From an uncultured Methylomonas sp. (GTDB taxonomy: Bacteria > Pseudomonadota > Gammaproteobacteria > Methylococcales > Methylomonadaceae), in contig CAKZJE010000124.1 of assembly GCA_936941155.1 (NCBI GenBank), positions 1-39,162 of the forward strand: DNA of 39,162 bases. The letters run 5' to 3'. A program made the position numbers and the translations under genes. A model generated the notes under the pieces. It was not told the DNA's origin, did no database searches, and saw only the letters and a list, made by a program, of their open reading frames with translations. Positions within the stretch are counted from its first letter, which is position 1. Every line of letters starts with the position of its first letter. Shown in pieces: positions 15,923 through 23,532 of this stretch.

Positions 15923-16126
15923 ATGAGCGCGGTAGTTTATAAAACAGAGCAGGAAATTCAGAAAATAGATTTTGATATTCTTTATCAAGATTTAGGGGCA
16001 AGCGATTTTATTCGGTTTATGCAGCAATTTACTCAAGGATATGGGAATTATGTTGAAGATAGGCAGCAGTGGCAAAAGGATTATTCTGTGGATGCTATTT
16101 TGGCAGAAATGGAAAATTTTAAATAA
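15923..16126 (+). CDS. Small protein, antitoxin-like, unknown function
   Basis: This 67-residue protein has the pattern ILYQDLGASDFIRFMQQF followed by GYGNYVEDRQQWQ and a short acidic tail. Proteins of this outline recur beside toxin genes in cyanobacteria and gammaproteobacteria, which suggests an antitoxin or small regulator, but I know no tested function. No toxin partner follows. Immediately after its stop, 81 in-frame bases (16127-16207) would encode LTDIAKSAVLDGQRDMETLL and five more residues before another stop. That text looks like the relic of a longer protein or of a neighbouring gene. Confidence 0.55.
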   Translation: MSAVVYKTEQEIQKIDFDILYQDLGASDFIRFMQQFTQGYGNYVEDRQQWQKDYSVDAILAEMENFK

Positions 16127-16279
16127 CTAACCGATATTGCTAAAAGTGCGGTGCTTGATGGGCAGCGGGATATGGAAACGTTGTTAATTAGGCGGTTGGT
16201 GTTGTGATTAAAAACGGCAGATTGGTATCGGATTTTTGCGTGGCAGTTCGTCTTTAAAAATTAATATGAGACAAAAATC

Positions 16280-18025
16280 ATGAAAATTAAAAAATTAGAA
16301 ATTGATGGTTTTAGATGCCTACTAGATTTTAAAATCATCTTTGAAGATGATTTAACCGTTATTGTGGGAGAAAATGATAGTGGAAAAACATCTTTAATTG
16401 AGTGTTTAAAAGTTGTTACCCAGAACAAAAGCATTGCTATTGACGACTTTAATCATGGCAAAGATATAATTTCTTTAAAAGTAGAAATAGAAAATTTTAT
16501 TTTTGAAAAAACATATACTAAAAAAGATGGTTTAATAAAGGATATTCCAATTATTGCCAAGCCAACAAAAGAGTATTTAAATAAAATACAAATATCTTTT
16601 GATGATATTAATTTTGACATTACAGCCAATGAAAATATTGAATATGTCAAAAATACAGCTAAAACATTTGGATTATTGGTTCGTAGTAATTCAAAAATAG
16701 AAAGTCTTAAAGAGTCTATTTTATCAAAAATTAGTGACGCTACAGGCAATGATAATTTTTTAATTGAAAACGCTGTTTTTCCACAGTTCAATAACATACA
16801 ACTAAATGGTAGACAGTTTGAAAATGTATCAACATTTTTTAAAGAAGTTTTTTTAAAAGAAAAACAATCAAGTATTTGGCAAGAAAAAGTTGATGGTGAA
16901 AAAACAATTGAAGAGTTTGTTAAGTCAAAAATAGACTCTTATTCAAGTGAAATTACCGCAAAAATAGAAGAAAAAGGAATAAAAGAAAAAATACAATTAT
17001 TCATCAAGGATTTAACAGAAATAAGGATTGAGCCAATTTATCAATCCAAAGATTTAAATATTGATGCTAAAGTTAAATTTCTTGAAAACGGTCAAGAAAT
17101 AAATTTAGAAAACAAAGGTGATGGTACAAAGAGGCGAATCAGCATGGCTCTTCTTGAGTTTAAAAAAGAGGAGGCTTTATTATCTCACGACAAAACTACA
17201 TTTTATTTGCTAGATGAACCGGATACTCATCTCCATGTAAAAGCTCAACTAGAGCTATTATCTACAATGGAATCATTCGCAAAAAATGGTAATCAAGTCA
17301 TTTTGACAACTCATTCCCCTTTCATCATAAATGCAATTAGTCCGAAGCAAATTAGACTTTTAGAAAATAATGGAAATATAAGTAAAATAAAAACATTAAG
17401 GGATGATATAGATAGTTCAAACCGCTTGTTAAAATCGCTTGGTGTCGAAAATACGCATTTATTTTTTTCGAGGGTTTTAATAATAGTAGAGGGTGAAACT
17501 GAGGAAAAATTTATATCTACTTATTACATGAATAAAATAGGTAGATTAATAACTTCTGATTTAATAAAAATTATCAATGTTGAAGGAATATCAAATATAC
17601 ATGGTTTTGCTAGAGCAATACTAGAATTGCATGATCCAGAAAATATTTATTTAGTTTTTGATAATGATGCCTCACAAGAGTTATCAGAGTTAATTAATAA
17701 ATTGAGTATTCCAGATGAGAGAAAATTCATTATTGGAAATAAAGAGTTTGAAGATGCTTTTCAAACTGATGTTTTGCACAGATGCTGGCTTGAGTATTTA
17801 CAAGAATCTGAAAAACCAATCCCCAATAATTGGACAATCGAAAATATTGAAGCAAAAAAGAAAAACTGTCTTGAACAATCATCTAAATTTTCTAAAGAAC
17901 TTAGAAGTTTGGCTGCTGGTAGTAAGAAAATGTCAAAACCAATATTAGGTGAGGTACTTGGTAAATATATTGATGATGATGAAGTTCCAAGTCGTTTAAT
18001 GGATATATTTAAAGCAATTCTTTAG
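16280..18025 (+). CDS. OLD-family ATP-dependent endonuclease (ABC ATPase plus TOPRIM)
   Basis: This 581-residue protein of the OLD (overcoming lysogenization defect) family is a presumed anti-phage or DNA-processing nuclease. The ABC-type ATPase half has Walker A GENDSGKTS (30-38), a signature region KGDGTKRRISMALLEF (279-294), Walker B YLLDEPDTHLH (309-319) and the switch histidine H345 (ILTTHSPF). The C-terminal TOPRIM nuclease has E404 (IIVEGETEEKF), the D461/D463 pair (VFDNDAS) and acidic residues at 489-492 (EFED). Both halves look intact. The partner helicase of Gabija (GajB) is absent, so this is a stand-alone OLD. The gene is visibly more A+T-rich than its neighbours and is bounded by TA modules, both signs of horizontal arrival. 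No promoter was identified. Confidence 0.9.
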   Translation: MKIKKLEIDGFRCLLDFKIIFEDDLTVIVGENDSGKTSLIECLKVVTQNKSIAIDDFNHGKDIISLKVEIENFIFEKTYTKKDGLIKDIPIIAKPTKEYLNKIQISFDDINFDITANENIEYVKNTAKTFGLLVRSNSKIESLKESILSKISDATGNDNFLIENAVFPQFNNIQLNGRQFENVSTFFKEVFLKEKQSSIWQEKVDGEKTIEEFVKSKIDSYSSEITAKIEEKGIKEKIQLFIKDLTEIRIEPIYQSKDLNIDAKVKFLENGQEINLENKGDGTKRRISMALLEFKKEEALLSHDKTTFYLLDEPDTHLHVKAQLELLSTMESFAKNGNQVILTTHSPFIINAISPKQIRLLENNGNISKIKTLRDDIDSSNRLLKSLGVENTHLFFSRVLIIVEGETEEKFISTYYMNKIGRLITSDLIKIINVEGISNIHGFARAILELHDPENIYLVFDNDASQELSELINKLSIPDERKFIIGNKEFEDAFQTDVLHRCWLEYLQESEKPIPNNWTIENIEAKKKNCLEQSSKFSKELRSLAAGSKKMSKPILGEVLGKYIDDDEVPSRLMDIFKAIL

Positions 18026-18076
18026 ATATAAAGCCAACTATGGTATGAAACTCATACCTTTCAGCACATCATTTTA

Positions 18077-18113
18077 TTTAAACGCTTTTGGTACGCAATG
18101 CGATACCCTACAA
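18077..18113 (+). repeat. Leader repeat B, copy 1
   Basis: The repeat reads TTTAAACGCTTTTGGTACGC then AATGCGATACCCTACAA. GGTACGCA and TGCGATACC pair as a small hairpin with one bulged A. It lies 15 bases before the antitoxin start at 18129. Copies 2 and 3 are at 18643 and 19584. Confidence 0.88.
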
Positions 18114-18128
18114 AATCGAGACAAAACC

Positions 18129-18386
18129 ATGCAAGCTATCACCTACAACCAAGCCCTGCAAAACTTCCCAAGTTTAATGAACAAAGTCAGCGATAATCAC
18201 GAACCTTTGATTATCACCCACGACCACCACAAAGCCGTTGTACTCATCAGCTTAGAAGACTTTAACGCTTGGCAAGAAACCGAATACTTAACCCGCTCTG
18301 CCGCTAATGCCAAAGACTTACTTGATGCAGTAAAAGAAATTGCTGAACGTAAAAACATCCACCAACATGCCCTGATTGAAGAATGA
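18129..18386 (+). CDS. yefM: YefM/Phd family antitoxin
   Basis: This 85-residue antitoxin is read from the ATG at 18129. The upstream extension of the frame to 18045 would translate leader repeat B and is unlikely. The N-terminal DNA-binding part reads MQAITYNQALQNFPSLMNKV, then EPLIITHDHHKAVVLISLEDFNAW as in Phd/YefM proteins (split: EPLIITHDHHKAVVL and ISLEDFNAW). The C terminus (DLLDAVKEIAERKN) is the toxin-binding tail. It overlaps the YoeB gene by four bases (ATGA). Confidence 0.92.
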   Translation: MQAITYNQALQNFPSLMNKVSDNHEPLIITHDHHKAVVLISLEDFNAWQETEYLTRSAANAKDLLDAVKEIAERKNIHQHALIEE

Positions 18387-18640
18387 TTAGCTTTCGTGAC
18401 CGCGCCTGGGAAGACTATCTTCATTGGCAACAAACCGATAAACAAATTTTAAAACGCATCAATAGCCTGATTAAAGACATACAGCGCAATCCGTTTGATG
18501 GCATTGGTAAACCCGAACCACTCAAACACCAGTTTGCAGGCTTTTGGTCGCGCCGCATTAATGATGAACACCGTTTGGTTTATACGTTTATTGAAGATGA
18601 TTTAATCATTGTGCAGTGTCGCTATCATTATGATGATTAA
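18383..18640 (+). CDS. yoeB: YoeB/Txe family toxin
   Basis: This 85-residue ribosome-dependent mRNA endonuclease cuts mRNA at the A site unless held by YefM. The fold-defining text is present: ISFRDRAWEDYLHWQQTDK, then IQRNPFDGIGKPEPLKHQ, and WSRRINDEHRLVY. Catalytic residues align one position before E. coli YoeB: E45, R64, H82 and Y83 (CRYHYDD). The frame is intact. The next leader repeat starts two bases after the stop, so the yefM-yoeB pair fills one unit exactly. Confidence 0.95.
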   Translation: MISFRDRAWEDYLHWQQTDKQILKRINSLIKDIQRNPFDGIGKPEPLKHQFAGFWSRRINDEHRLVYTFIEDDLIIVQCRYHYDD

Positions 18641-18642
18641 TA

Positions 18643-18679
18643 TTTAAACGCTTTGGTACGCAATGCAATACTTTACAAA
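18643..18679 (+). repeat. Leader repeat B, copy 2
   Basis: The repeat reads TTTAAACGCTTTGGTACGCA then ATGCAATACTTTACAAA. It joins the yefM-yoeB unit to the next antitoxin/PIN unit. The right arm of the small hairpin is less perfect than in copy 1. Confidence 0.88.
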
Positions 18680-18710
18680 TCAGAATTAAAAAACGAGGTC
18701 TAAAAACATC

Positions 18711-18929
18711 ATGTTTAACTATCAAACCACAAACACGACTGTAAACTTAAGCTTTTCTAAGGAGTTTTTAAGCTCATCCGAAGTTGTTAAATTTATAGAA
18801 ACACTGCGGATTAAAGAGTTGCTATCAAAAAGCCAAATGACAGAAGAACAAGCTTTACAACTCGATGAAGAAATAAAAGAAGAATGGTGGCAAAAAAATC
18901 AAGCCCGCTTTTTAGAGAAAATAAAATGA
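18711..18929 (+). CDS. Antitoxin of a PIN-domain toxin
   Basis: This 72-residue acidic helical protein (KEFLSSSEVVKFIETLRIK, then an EEQALQLDEEIKEEWWQKN tail) sits where an antitoxin belongs. Its stop overlaps the start of the PIN gene in an ATGA. No DNA-binding motif is evident by eye. The family is common as the first gene of two-gene PIN modules in this group of bacteria, but its members are untested as far as I know. Its partner toxin is frameshifted. Confidence 0.75.
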   Translation: MFNYQTTNTTVNLSFSKEFLSSSEVVKFIETLRIKELLSKSQMTEEQALQLDEEIKEEWWQKNQARFLEKIK

Positions 18930-19334
18930 GTGTCATTGTTGTTGATACCAATCTCATTTTTTCGGCATTGGTGAATAAAAACTCAATGTGCGACGTTTTT
19001 ATTACAGCCTAATCAAACTTTGGTCATGCCCAAATACGGCTTTGTTGAACTTTTTAAACATAAAGAAAAAATCTGCAAAGTCAGCAAACATTCGCCCGAT
19101 GAAATTTTAGAAATTCTGTATGAATTGATACGCCATATTGATTTCTTTGATGAAAATACTATCTCAGTTAATGCTTTGCAAAGCGCGTGGGAACTAGTCA
19201 AAGATATAGACCCTAAAGATATGCTATTTGTTGCGCTGACACTGGAAATGAACGGTTTATTATGGACTGGAGATGTTAAATTGCGAAAAGGACTTGAAAA
19301 TAAAGGTTTTGATTTAATTTTCACACCAAATTAA
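18926..19334 (+). pseudogene. Frameshifted PIN domain toxin
   Basis: The ATG at 18926 starts MSVIVVDTNLIFSALVNKNS, the classic PIN start with the first aspartate, but this frame stops at 19010-19012. The rest of the domain continues one base out of phase: LLQPNQTLVMPKYGFVELF, KHKEKI, then ELVKDIDPKDMLFVALTLEM, LWTGDVKLRKGLENKGF, ending at 19334. Removing one base in the run GTTTTTATTA (about 18995-19001) restores a continuous PIN protein of about 135 residues. It is therefore either a recent inactivating mutation or a sequencing error. If the toxin is dead, the intact antitoxin upstream is without a partner. Confidence 0.85.
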
Positions 19335-19346
19335 ACGAGAAATATC

Positions 19347-19574
19347 ATGTCTACGCTCAATATCTCTTTACCCGAACCTATGCAAAACTGGGTTGAATCA
19401 CAAATCAGCAGCGGGCATTATGCCGATTACAGCGATTATATTCTCAATTTAATTCGCCGTGACCAACAACAAAATCTTTTAGTCGAACACCTTATAGAAG
19501 GCGAAAATAGCGGTGAAAGTGATAAAACCATTGATGATATTTGGGTAAAAATAAAAGCAGCGAAAACCCATTGA
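19347..19574 (+). CDS. ParD-like antitoxin without a toxin
   Basis: This 75-residue ribbon-helix-helix protein of the ParD/CopG kind has MSTLNISLPEPMQNWVESQI, then SSGHYADYSDYILNLIRRDQ, the usual pattern of strand, helix and G-x-Y-x-(D/S)-x-S-(D/E)-Y-I. The C-terminal part is the flexible toxin-binding tail. A ParE toxin should follow with a short overlap. Instead leader repeat B copy 3 starts nine bases after the stop. The gene is thus an orphan, perhaps the remnant of a parDE pair or a free antitoxin. Confidence 0.85.
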   Translation: MSTLNISLPEPMQNWVESQISSGHYADYSDYILNLIRRDQQQNLLVEHLIEGENSGESDKTIDDIWVKIKAAKTH

Positions 19575-19583
19575 TTGGCATCA

Positions 19584-19619
19584 ATTAAACGCTTTGGTAG
19601 GCAATGCGATACCCTACAA
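19584..19619 (+). repeat. Leader repeat B, copy 3
   Basis: The repeat reads ATTAAACGCTTTGGTAGGCA then ATGCGATACCCTACAA, nearly identical to copy 1. It is followed only by an 11-codon open frame before the oppositely oriented yheT gene. Confidence 0.88.
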
Positions 19620-19631
19620 CTCAGAGAATAT

Positions 19632-19664
19632 ATGATGCAAAATACTTTAAATTTCAATGACTGA
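19632..19664 (+). pseudogene. Ten-residue stub at the end of the cassette array
   Basis: ATG ATG starts MMQNTLNFND and stops after ten residues. It sits exactly where leader repeat B copy 3 would open the next unit, and yheT ends four bases later. It reads as the trimmed start of a lost cassette gene. No function is claimed. Confidence 0.35.
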
Positions 19665-19668
19665 TAGT

Positions 19669-20661
19669 TCATTTTACTTTAGCTTGAAGTAAAAACTCAG
19701 GAATCCTCGTTTCCAACCAATAAAACGGCTTAAACGGATTTTTTCCACCCACAAATCCCACATGCCCGCCGCCTTGCGTCACTTCCAATTGCACATGCGA
19801 CGACAATTCATCCACTTTTGGAATTACTTCCGCCGTCATAAAAGGATCATCCACCGCCTGAATAATCAACGTTGGCACTGCAATATTTTTCAAAAACTGC
19901 CGCGAACTAGAACGATGATAATAATCGTGCGCACTTTGAAAACCATGCAATTTTGCCACCACTCGCTCGTCATATTCCCAAAACGAATTAATTTTTGATA
20001 AATCGCCTAAGTTTTCGATTTTTCGCGCTTCATGTTGGTGCCCTAACGCGTGCAAATGCTGATGTTTATCGGCAATATAAACTTTTAATTCTTTGAGCAA
20101 GTTTGCCCGATAAATTTTGGAAAAACCATAATCCAATTTAGTCGCACAAGTGCTTAACACTAACGGCACAGACACTGCGACCGCCGCAAATAAATCCAAA
20201 TTTTCGCCTTGCTCGCCCAACCATTTCAACAACACATTGCCGCCTAAGGAAAAACCAATCGCCGCAAAGGGCATTTTCGGTTCACGTTGGCGCAAAACTT
20301 GATAGAGAAACTGAATATCTTGCGTGTCGCCAGAATGATAACAACGCGCTGAATGATTCGACTCACCACTGCAACCGCGAAAATTCAACGCCACGCTACG
20401 AAAATTTTGCTGTAACAACTTAGCTTGCAAGCCTTTGATATACACCGATTGCGAACTGCCCGTTAAGCCGTGTAACAAAATCACCAACGGATTGTCATCT
20501 TCGCCACACCAATCTATATCAATAAAATCGCCATCCGGCGTAATCAACCGCTCGCGCCGTAATGCTGGCGCAGCCGTTTTTCGCAACAAAGCCGGATACA
20601 AGGTTTGCAAATGCGGATTTTTCAACCACCACGCGGGCTTAAACGTTGTTTTTATTAACAT
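19669..20661 (-). CDS. yheT: YheT family alpha/beta hydrolase
   Basis: This 330-residue alpha/beta hydrolase of the YheT (UPF0017/Emb8) family is a putative esterase of unknown substrate. The N-terminal family block FKPAWWLKNPHLQTLYPAL (7-25) is diagnostic. The oxyanion region is LLHGLTGSSQS; the catalytic triad reads S138 (IGFSLGGN), D271 or D272 (IIQAVDDPFM) and H300 (TQGGGHVGFVGG). Length is normal. There is no signal peptide. The gene marks the edge of the accessory island and is divergent from the SelO gene, 22 bases away. Confidence 0.93.
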   Translation of the reverse strand: MLIKTTFKPAWWLKNPHLQTLYPALLRKTAAPALRRERLITPDGDFIDIDWCGEDDNPLVILLHGLTGSSQSVYIKGLQAKLLQQNFRSVALNFRGCSGESNHSARCYHSGDTQDIQFLYQVLRQREPKMPFAAIGFSLGGNVLLKWLGEQGENLDLFAAVAVSVPLVLSTCATKLDYGFSKIYRANLLKELKVYIADKHQHLHALGHQHEARKIENLGDLSKINSFWEYDERVVAKLHGFQSAHDYYHRSSSRQFLKNIAVPTLIIQAVDDPFMTAEVIPKVDELSSHVQLEVTQGGGHVGFVGGKNPFKPFYWLETRIPEFLLQAKVK

Positions 20662-20683
20662 AGTGTTTTAGTCTGGAATAAAG

Positions 20684-22366
20684 ATGCGTTACGATGACGC
20701 AATTATAATGATGAATATGTCTATCCAATACAAAAAAACTCAAATGAATCCACATCCTTCTGCCACTGTCGCCTTAGAAAATCTACGCTTTGATAATCAA
20801 TTTATTCGTGAACTGCCTGCCGATCCATTAACCGAAAATCATTGCCGCCAAGTGTTTAGCGCGTGTTATTCCTTTGTTGAACCCACGCCAGTGAAAGCTC
20901 CAAAATTGGTCGCGTATTCAAAAGAAGTCGCGCAGAGTTTGGATTTAAGCACCGAAAGCTGCGAAAGCGATTTGTTTGCACAAGTTTTCACGGGTAATCA
21001 ATTACTTGCAGGAATGCAGCCTTACGCGCTGTGTTATGGCGGGCATCAGTTTGGCAACTGGGCGGGGCAACTCGGTGACGGACGCGCGATTAATCTTGGT
21101 GAAGTGTTAAATTCACAAGGGCAGCGATTGACGTTACAACTGAAAGGCGCGGGGCAAACGCCGTATTCACGCACGGCAGACGGTTTAGCAGTGCTGCGCT
21201 CGTCAGTACGGGAATTTTTATGCAGCGAAGCGATGCACCATTTAGGCATTCCAACCACACGGGCGTTAAGTTTGACGCTGACCGGCGAAAAAGTCATGCG
21301 TGATATGTTTTACGATGGACGTGCAAAACTAGAACCCGGCGCGGTGGTGTGTCGGGTTGCGCCGTCTTTCACCCGCTTTGGCAGTTTTCAAATTTTTGAC
21401 TCGCGCAAAGAACATGATTTGTTACAAAAATTAGTCGACTACACGATTCGCACCGATTTTCCGCATTTGGGCGAACCGTGCCGCGAGGTTTATTTGGCGT
21501 GGTTTAGTGAAGTTTGTCTGAAAACGGCGGAATTGATTGTGCATTGGCAGCGGGTCGGCTTTGTGCATGGCGTGATGAATACTGACAACATGTCGATTTT
21601 AGGATTGACGATTGATTATGGCCCATACGGGTGGTTGGAAAATTATGATCCGCGTTGGACTCCCAACACTACCGACGCGGCGGGGCGGCGGTATTGTTTT
21701 GGCAATCAGCCGCAGATTGGTTTGTGGAATCTGACTCAGCTTGCCAGCAGTATTTTTAGTTTGATTGGTGATGTTGCGCCGTTAAAACAAGCGTTGGCGT
21801 TATACGGCGAACATTTTGCCAAAAGTTGGAATGATATGATGGCGGCAAAATTAGGTTTGCAAGCCTATCAAGCCGAAACGGATGAAAAATTGCTGACCGA
21901 GTTATTACAAGTTTTGCAATTGGTGGAAACCGATATGACGATTTTTTATCGCAAGCTGGCAAATTTTAAAATTGAGAATCTTGATTTAGAAAAAATAAGC
22001 GATGATGAACTGATTGCGCCGCTTTTTGTCGCTTATTATGAGCCAGAAAAATTAATTCCTGCGGTTGAAAAACGGATTGCAGATTGGTTGCGCTGCTATC
22101 TAAATCGCGCTCGTGAAGATGGTTTGTCAGATAAAATCAGAAAAGAAAAAATGAATGCGATAAATCCTAAATTTGTGTTGCGTAATTATTTGGCACAACA
22201 AGCGATTGATAAAGCTGAAAATGGTGATTTTTGGATGATTGGCGAATTGCTGGAATTGCTGCGAAATCCTTACACAGAACAGGATGGGAAAGAAGAATTT
22301 GCGCAAAAACGTCCTGATTGGGCACGGCAACGGGCGGGTTGTTCGATGTTATCATGTAGTTCCTAA
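20684..22366 (+). CDS. selO: Protein adenylyltransferase SelO (YdiU family)
   Basis: SelO is a pseudokinase-fold enzyme that transfers AMP from ATP to proteins involved in redox balance. Family blocks are clear: RQVFSACYSFVEPTPVKAPK, CYGGHQFGNWAGQLGDGRA, LQLKGAGQTPYSRTADG, VLRSSVREFLCSEAMHHLG, and VHGVMNTDNMSILGLTIDYG (the active-site Asn/Asp region). The C terminus RAGCSMLSCSS carries the conserved cysteine that is selenocysteine in some eukaryotes. Coordinates give the longest frame (560 residues). The family usually begins near MNPHPSATVALENLRFDNQ, i.e. at 20744, and the long form would leave only 22 bases for the divergent yheT promoters, so 20744 is the more likely start. The frame is intact. 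Confidence 0.93.
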   Translation: MRYDDAIIMMNMSIQYKKTQMNPHPSATVALENLRFDNQFIRELPADPLTENHCRQVFSACYSFVEPTPVKAPKLVAYSKEVAQSLDLSTESCESDLFAQVFTGNQLLAGMQPYALCYGGHQFGNWAGQLGDGRAINLGEVLNSQGQRLTLQLKGAGQTPYSRTADGLAVLRSSVREFLCSEAMHHLGIPTTRALSLTLTGEKVMRDMFYDGRAKLEPGAVVCRVAPSFTRFGSFQIFDSRKEHDLLQKLVDYTIRTDFPHLGEPCREVYLAWFSEVCLKTAELIVHWQRVGFVHGVMNTDNMSILGLTIDYGPYGWLENYDPRWTPNTTDAAGRRYCFGNQPQIGLWNLTQLASSIFSLIGDVAPLKQALALYGEHFAKSWNDMMAAKLGLQAYQAETDEKLLTELLQVLQLVETDMTIFYRKLANFKIENLDLEKISDDELIAPLFVAYYEPEKLIPAVEKRIADWLRCYLNRAREDGLSDKIRKEKMNAINPKFVLRNYLAQQAIDKAENGDFWMIGELLELLRNPYTEQDGKEEFAQKRPDWARQRAGCSMLSCSS

Positions 22367-22390
22367 CTCTTTTTTCCATGCGAGGAAAAC

Positions 22391-22864
22391 ATGTATTTTT
22401 GGAATATCAACAAATTAAAACAACAACTCATTGAAACAGGTTTAACAGAGAAGCAACTACTTTATTACATTTTAATTCATGCTTTTCCTAGTGGATCAAT
22501 TTCTTCAGAGTCTGAGTCTGATTTATGGGTGTATGCTGCATCCATTACGGCTGTACTTATTTTTTTAATAGGCACTATATTAGCTTTCCGCGCTAATGGT
22601 GGAAATTCTGGCATCAAATTCGCTGAAAGATACTTTAGTATCAGCTTTGTAGTTTCTATTCGGTTATTGCCTTTATTAATTTCATTAGGGATGTTGGTGG
22701 CGGTCTATTTGGGTTTTACTTACAAATTGAATGACAATAAATGGTCTGATGCGCCAGATTTTATTTGGGGTATTATTATTTTCATCTATTGCATAGCAGT
22801 GTATGCACGCATCATTAAACATATAGGCGATGTGGCAAAAGCCAAACCTAATAGCGATTTATGA
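22391..22864 (+). CDS. Small integral membrane protein, unknown
   Basis: This 157-residue protein has three predicted membrane helices (about 45-66, 88-109, 125-144) and a basic C-terminal end IIKHIGDVAKAKPNSDL. The N-terminal 40 residues (LKQQLIETGLTEKQLLYYIL) are amphipathic. I do not recognise the family. GAGG stands before the ATG. The 3' end of the gene has a 27-base perfect copy at 23606-23632 within a decayed open frame, suggesting that a related gene once stood downstream. Confidence 0.65.
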   Translation: MYFWNINKLKQQLIETGLTEKQLLYYILIHAFPSGSISSESESDLWVYAASITAVLIFLIGTILAFRANGGNSGIKFAERYFSISFVVSIRLLPLLISLGMLVAVYLGFTYKLNDNKWSDAPDFIWGIIIFIYCIAVYARIIKHIGDVAKAKPNSDL

Positions 22865-23000
22865 TTGGATAAAGCTATTTTCGTGTGCCAAATCGTGAAG
22901 AATTTGCTTTTGATTAAGAATTTTGCGAATAGCAAGTAGCCCGTATAAAGTGCAACAAAATACGGGAAATAATGGTTAATTAAGTTTTTTAGGAAAAATC

Positions 23001-23213
23001 ATGCAAATAACAATCAACGTTCCTGACACCTTACCACAAGCGTTTTTAAAACAGCGCATTCAAGAAATCGAACAAAGTTTTATTACAGAAGCGCGGTTTT
23101 TTACTGGGTATCAATCCCCCAATCAAGAAACGCTATTAGCTATTGAAGAAGTTGAGCGTGGCGAAGTTGAAATAACATCGCTTGAAGAATTACGCAAATT
23201 AGCCCACGTTTAA
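23001..23213 (+). CDS. Antitoxin of a YafQ/RelE-type pair
   Basis: This 70-residue protein starts MQITINVPDTLPQAFLKQRI and continues with a helical, acidic tail (LLAIEEVERGEVEITSLEEL). The opening beta strand followed by helices fits a ribbon-helix-helix antitoxin. It lies five bases before the YafQ-type toxin gene and is of normal antitoxin length. Family identity is by context and general pattern. Confidence 0.8.
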   Translation: MQITINVPDTLPQAFLKQRIQEIEQSFITEARFFTGYQSPNQETLLAIEEVERGEVEITSLEELRKLAHV

Positions 23214-23218
23214 CCAAC

Positions 23219-23500
23219 ATGACGAAAACAATTTTTTGGTCTAAAAAGTTTAAGCAAGACTATAAGCGATTAATCAACTCGGTCAATTCAGAAACAGTCA
23301 ATGAACTTTTAACTGTGATTGAAATGTTGGCAAATGGGCAAGCCCTGCCTGAAAAATATAAAGACCACCTGTTAAAAGGTAACTGGAAAGGCTACCGAGA
23401 ATGCCATATCAAACCTGATTTATTGCTGATTTATAAATTAGAAAATGATGAATTGACTTTAACATTGGTTAGAACAGGCTCACATAGTGAATTGTTTTAG
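23219..23500 (+). CDS. yafQ: YafQ family toxin (mRNA interferase)
   Basis: This 93-residue RelE/ParE-superfamily toxin is of the YafQ type. It runs KTIFWSKKFKQDYKRL, then LPEKYKDHLLKGNWKGYRECH, IKPDLLLIYK and LVRTGSHSELF. The histidine and aspartate of DHLLKGNW, the H-x-x-x-D of CHIKPD and the last histidine in GSHSELF are the catalytic positions of YafQ. It cleaves mRNA on the ribosome. The preceding gene should encode its antitoxin. The frame is complete. Confidence 0.92.
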   Translation: MTKTIFWSKKFKQDYKRLINSVNSETVNELLTVIEMLANGQALPEKYKDHLLKGNWKGYRECHIKPDLLLIYKLENDELTLTLVRTGSHSELF

Positions 23501-23532
23501 AAGTTCAACTTGTGCGTAATGAATAATTCACA

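Noticed and set aside
16280-18025. Gabija defence system
   Set aside because: The ATPase-TOPRIM protein is GajA-like in outline, but no UvrD-like GajB helicase gene is next to it.
18077-19619. Integron attC sites
   Set aside because: The leader repeat has a small bulged hairpin but lacks the GTTRRRY/RYYYAAC core sites of attC and no integron integrase is in the window.
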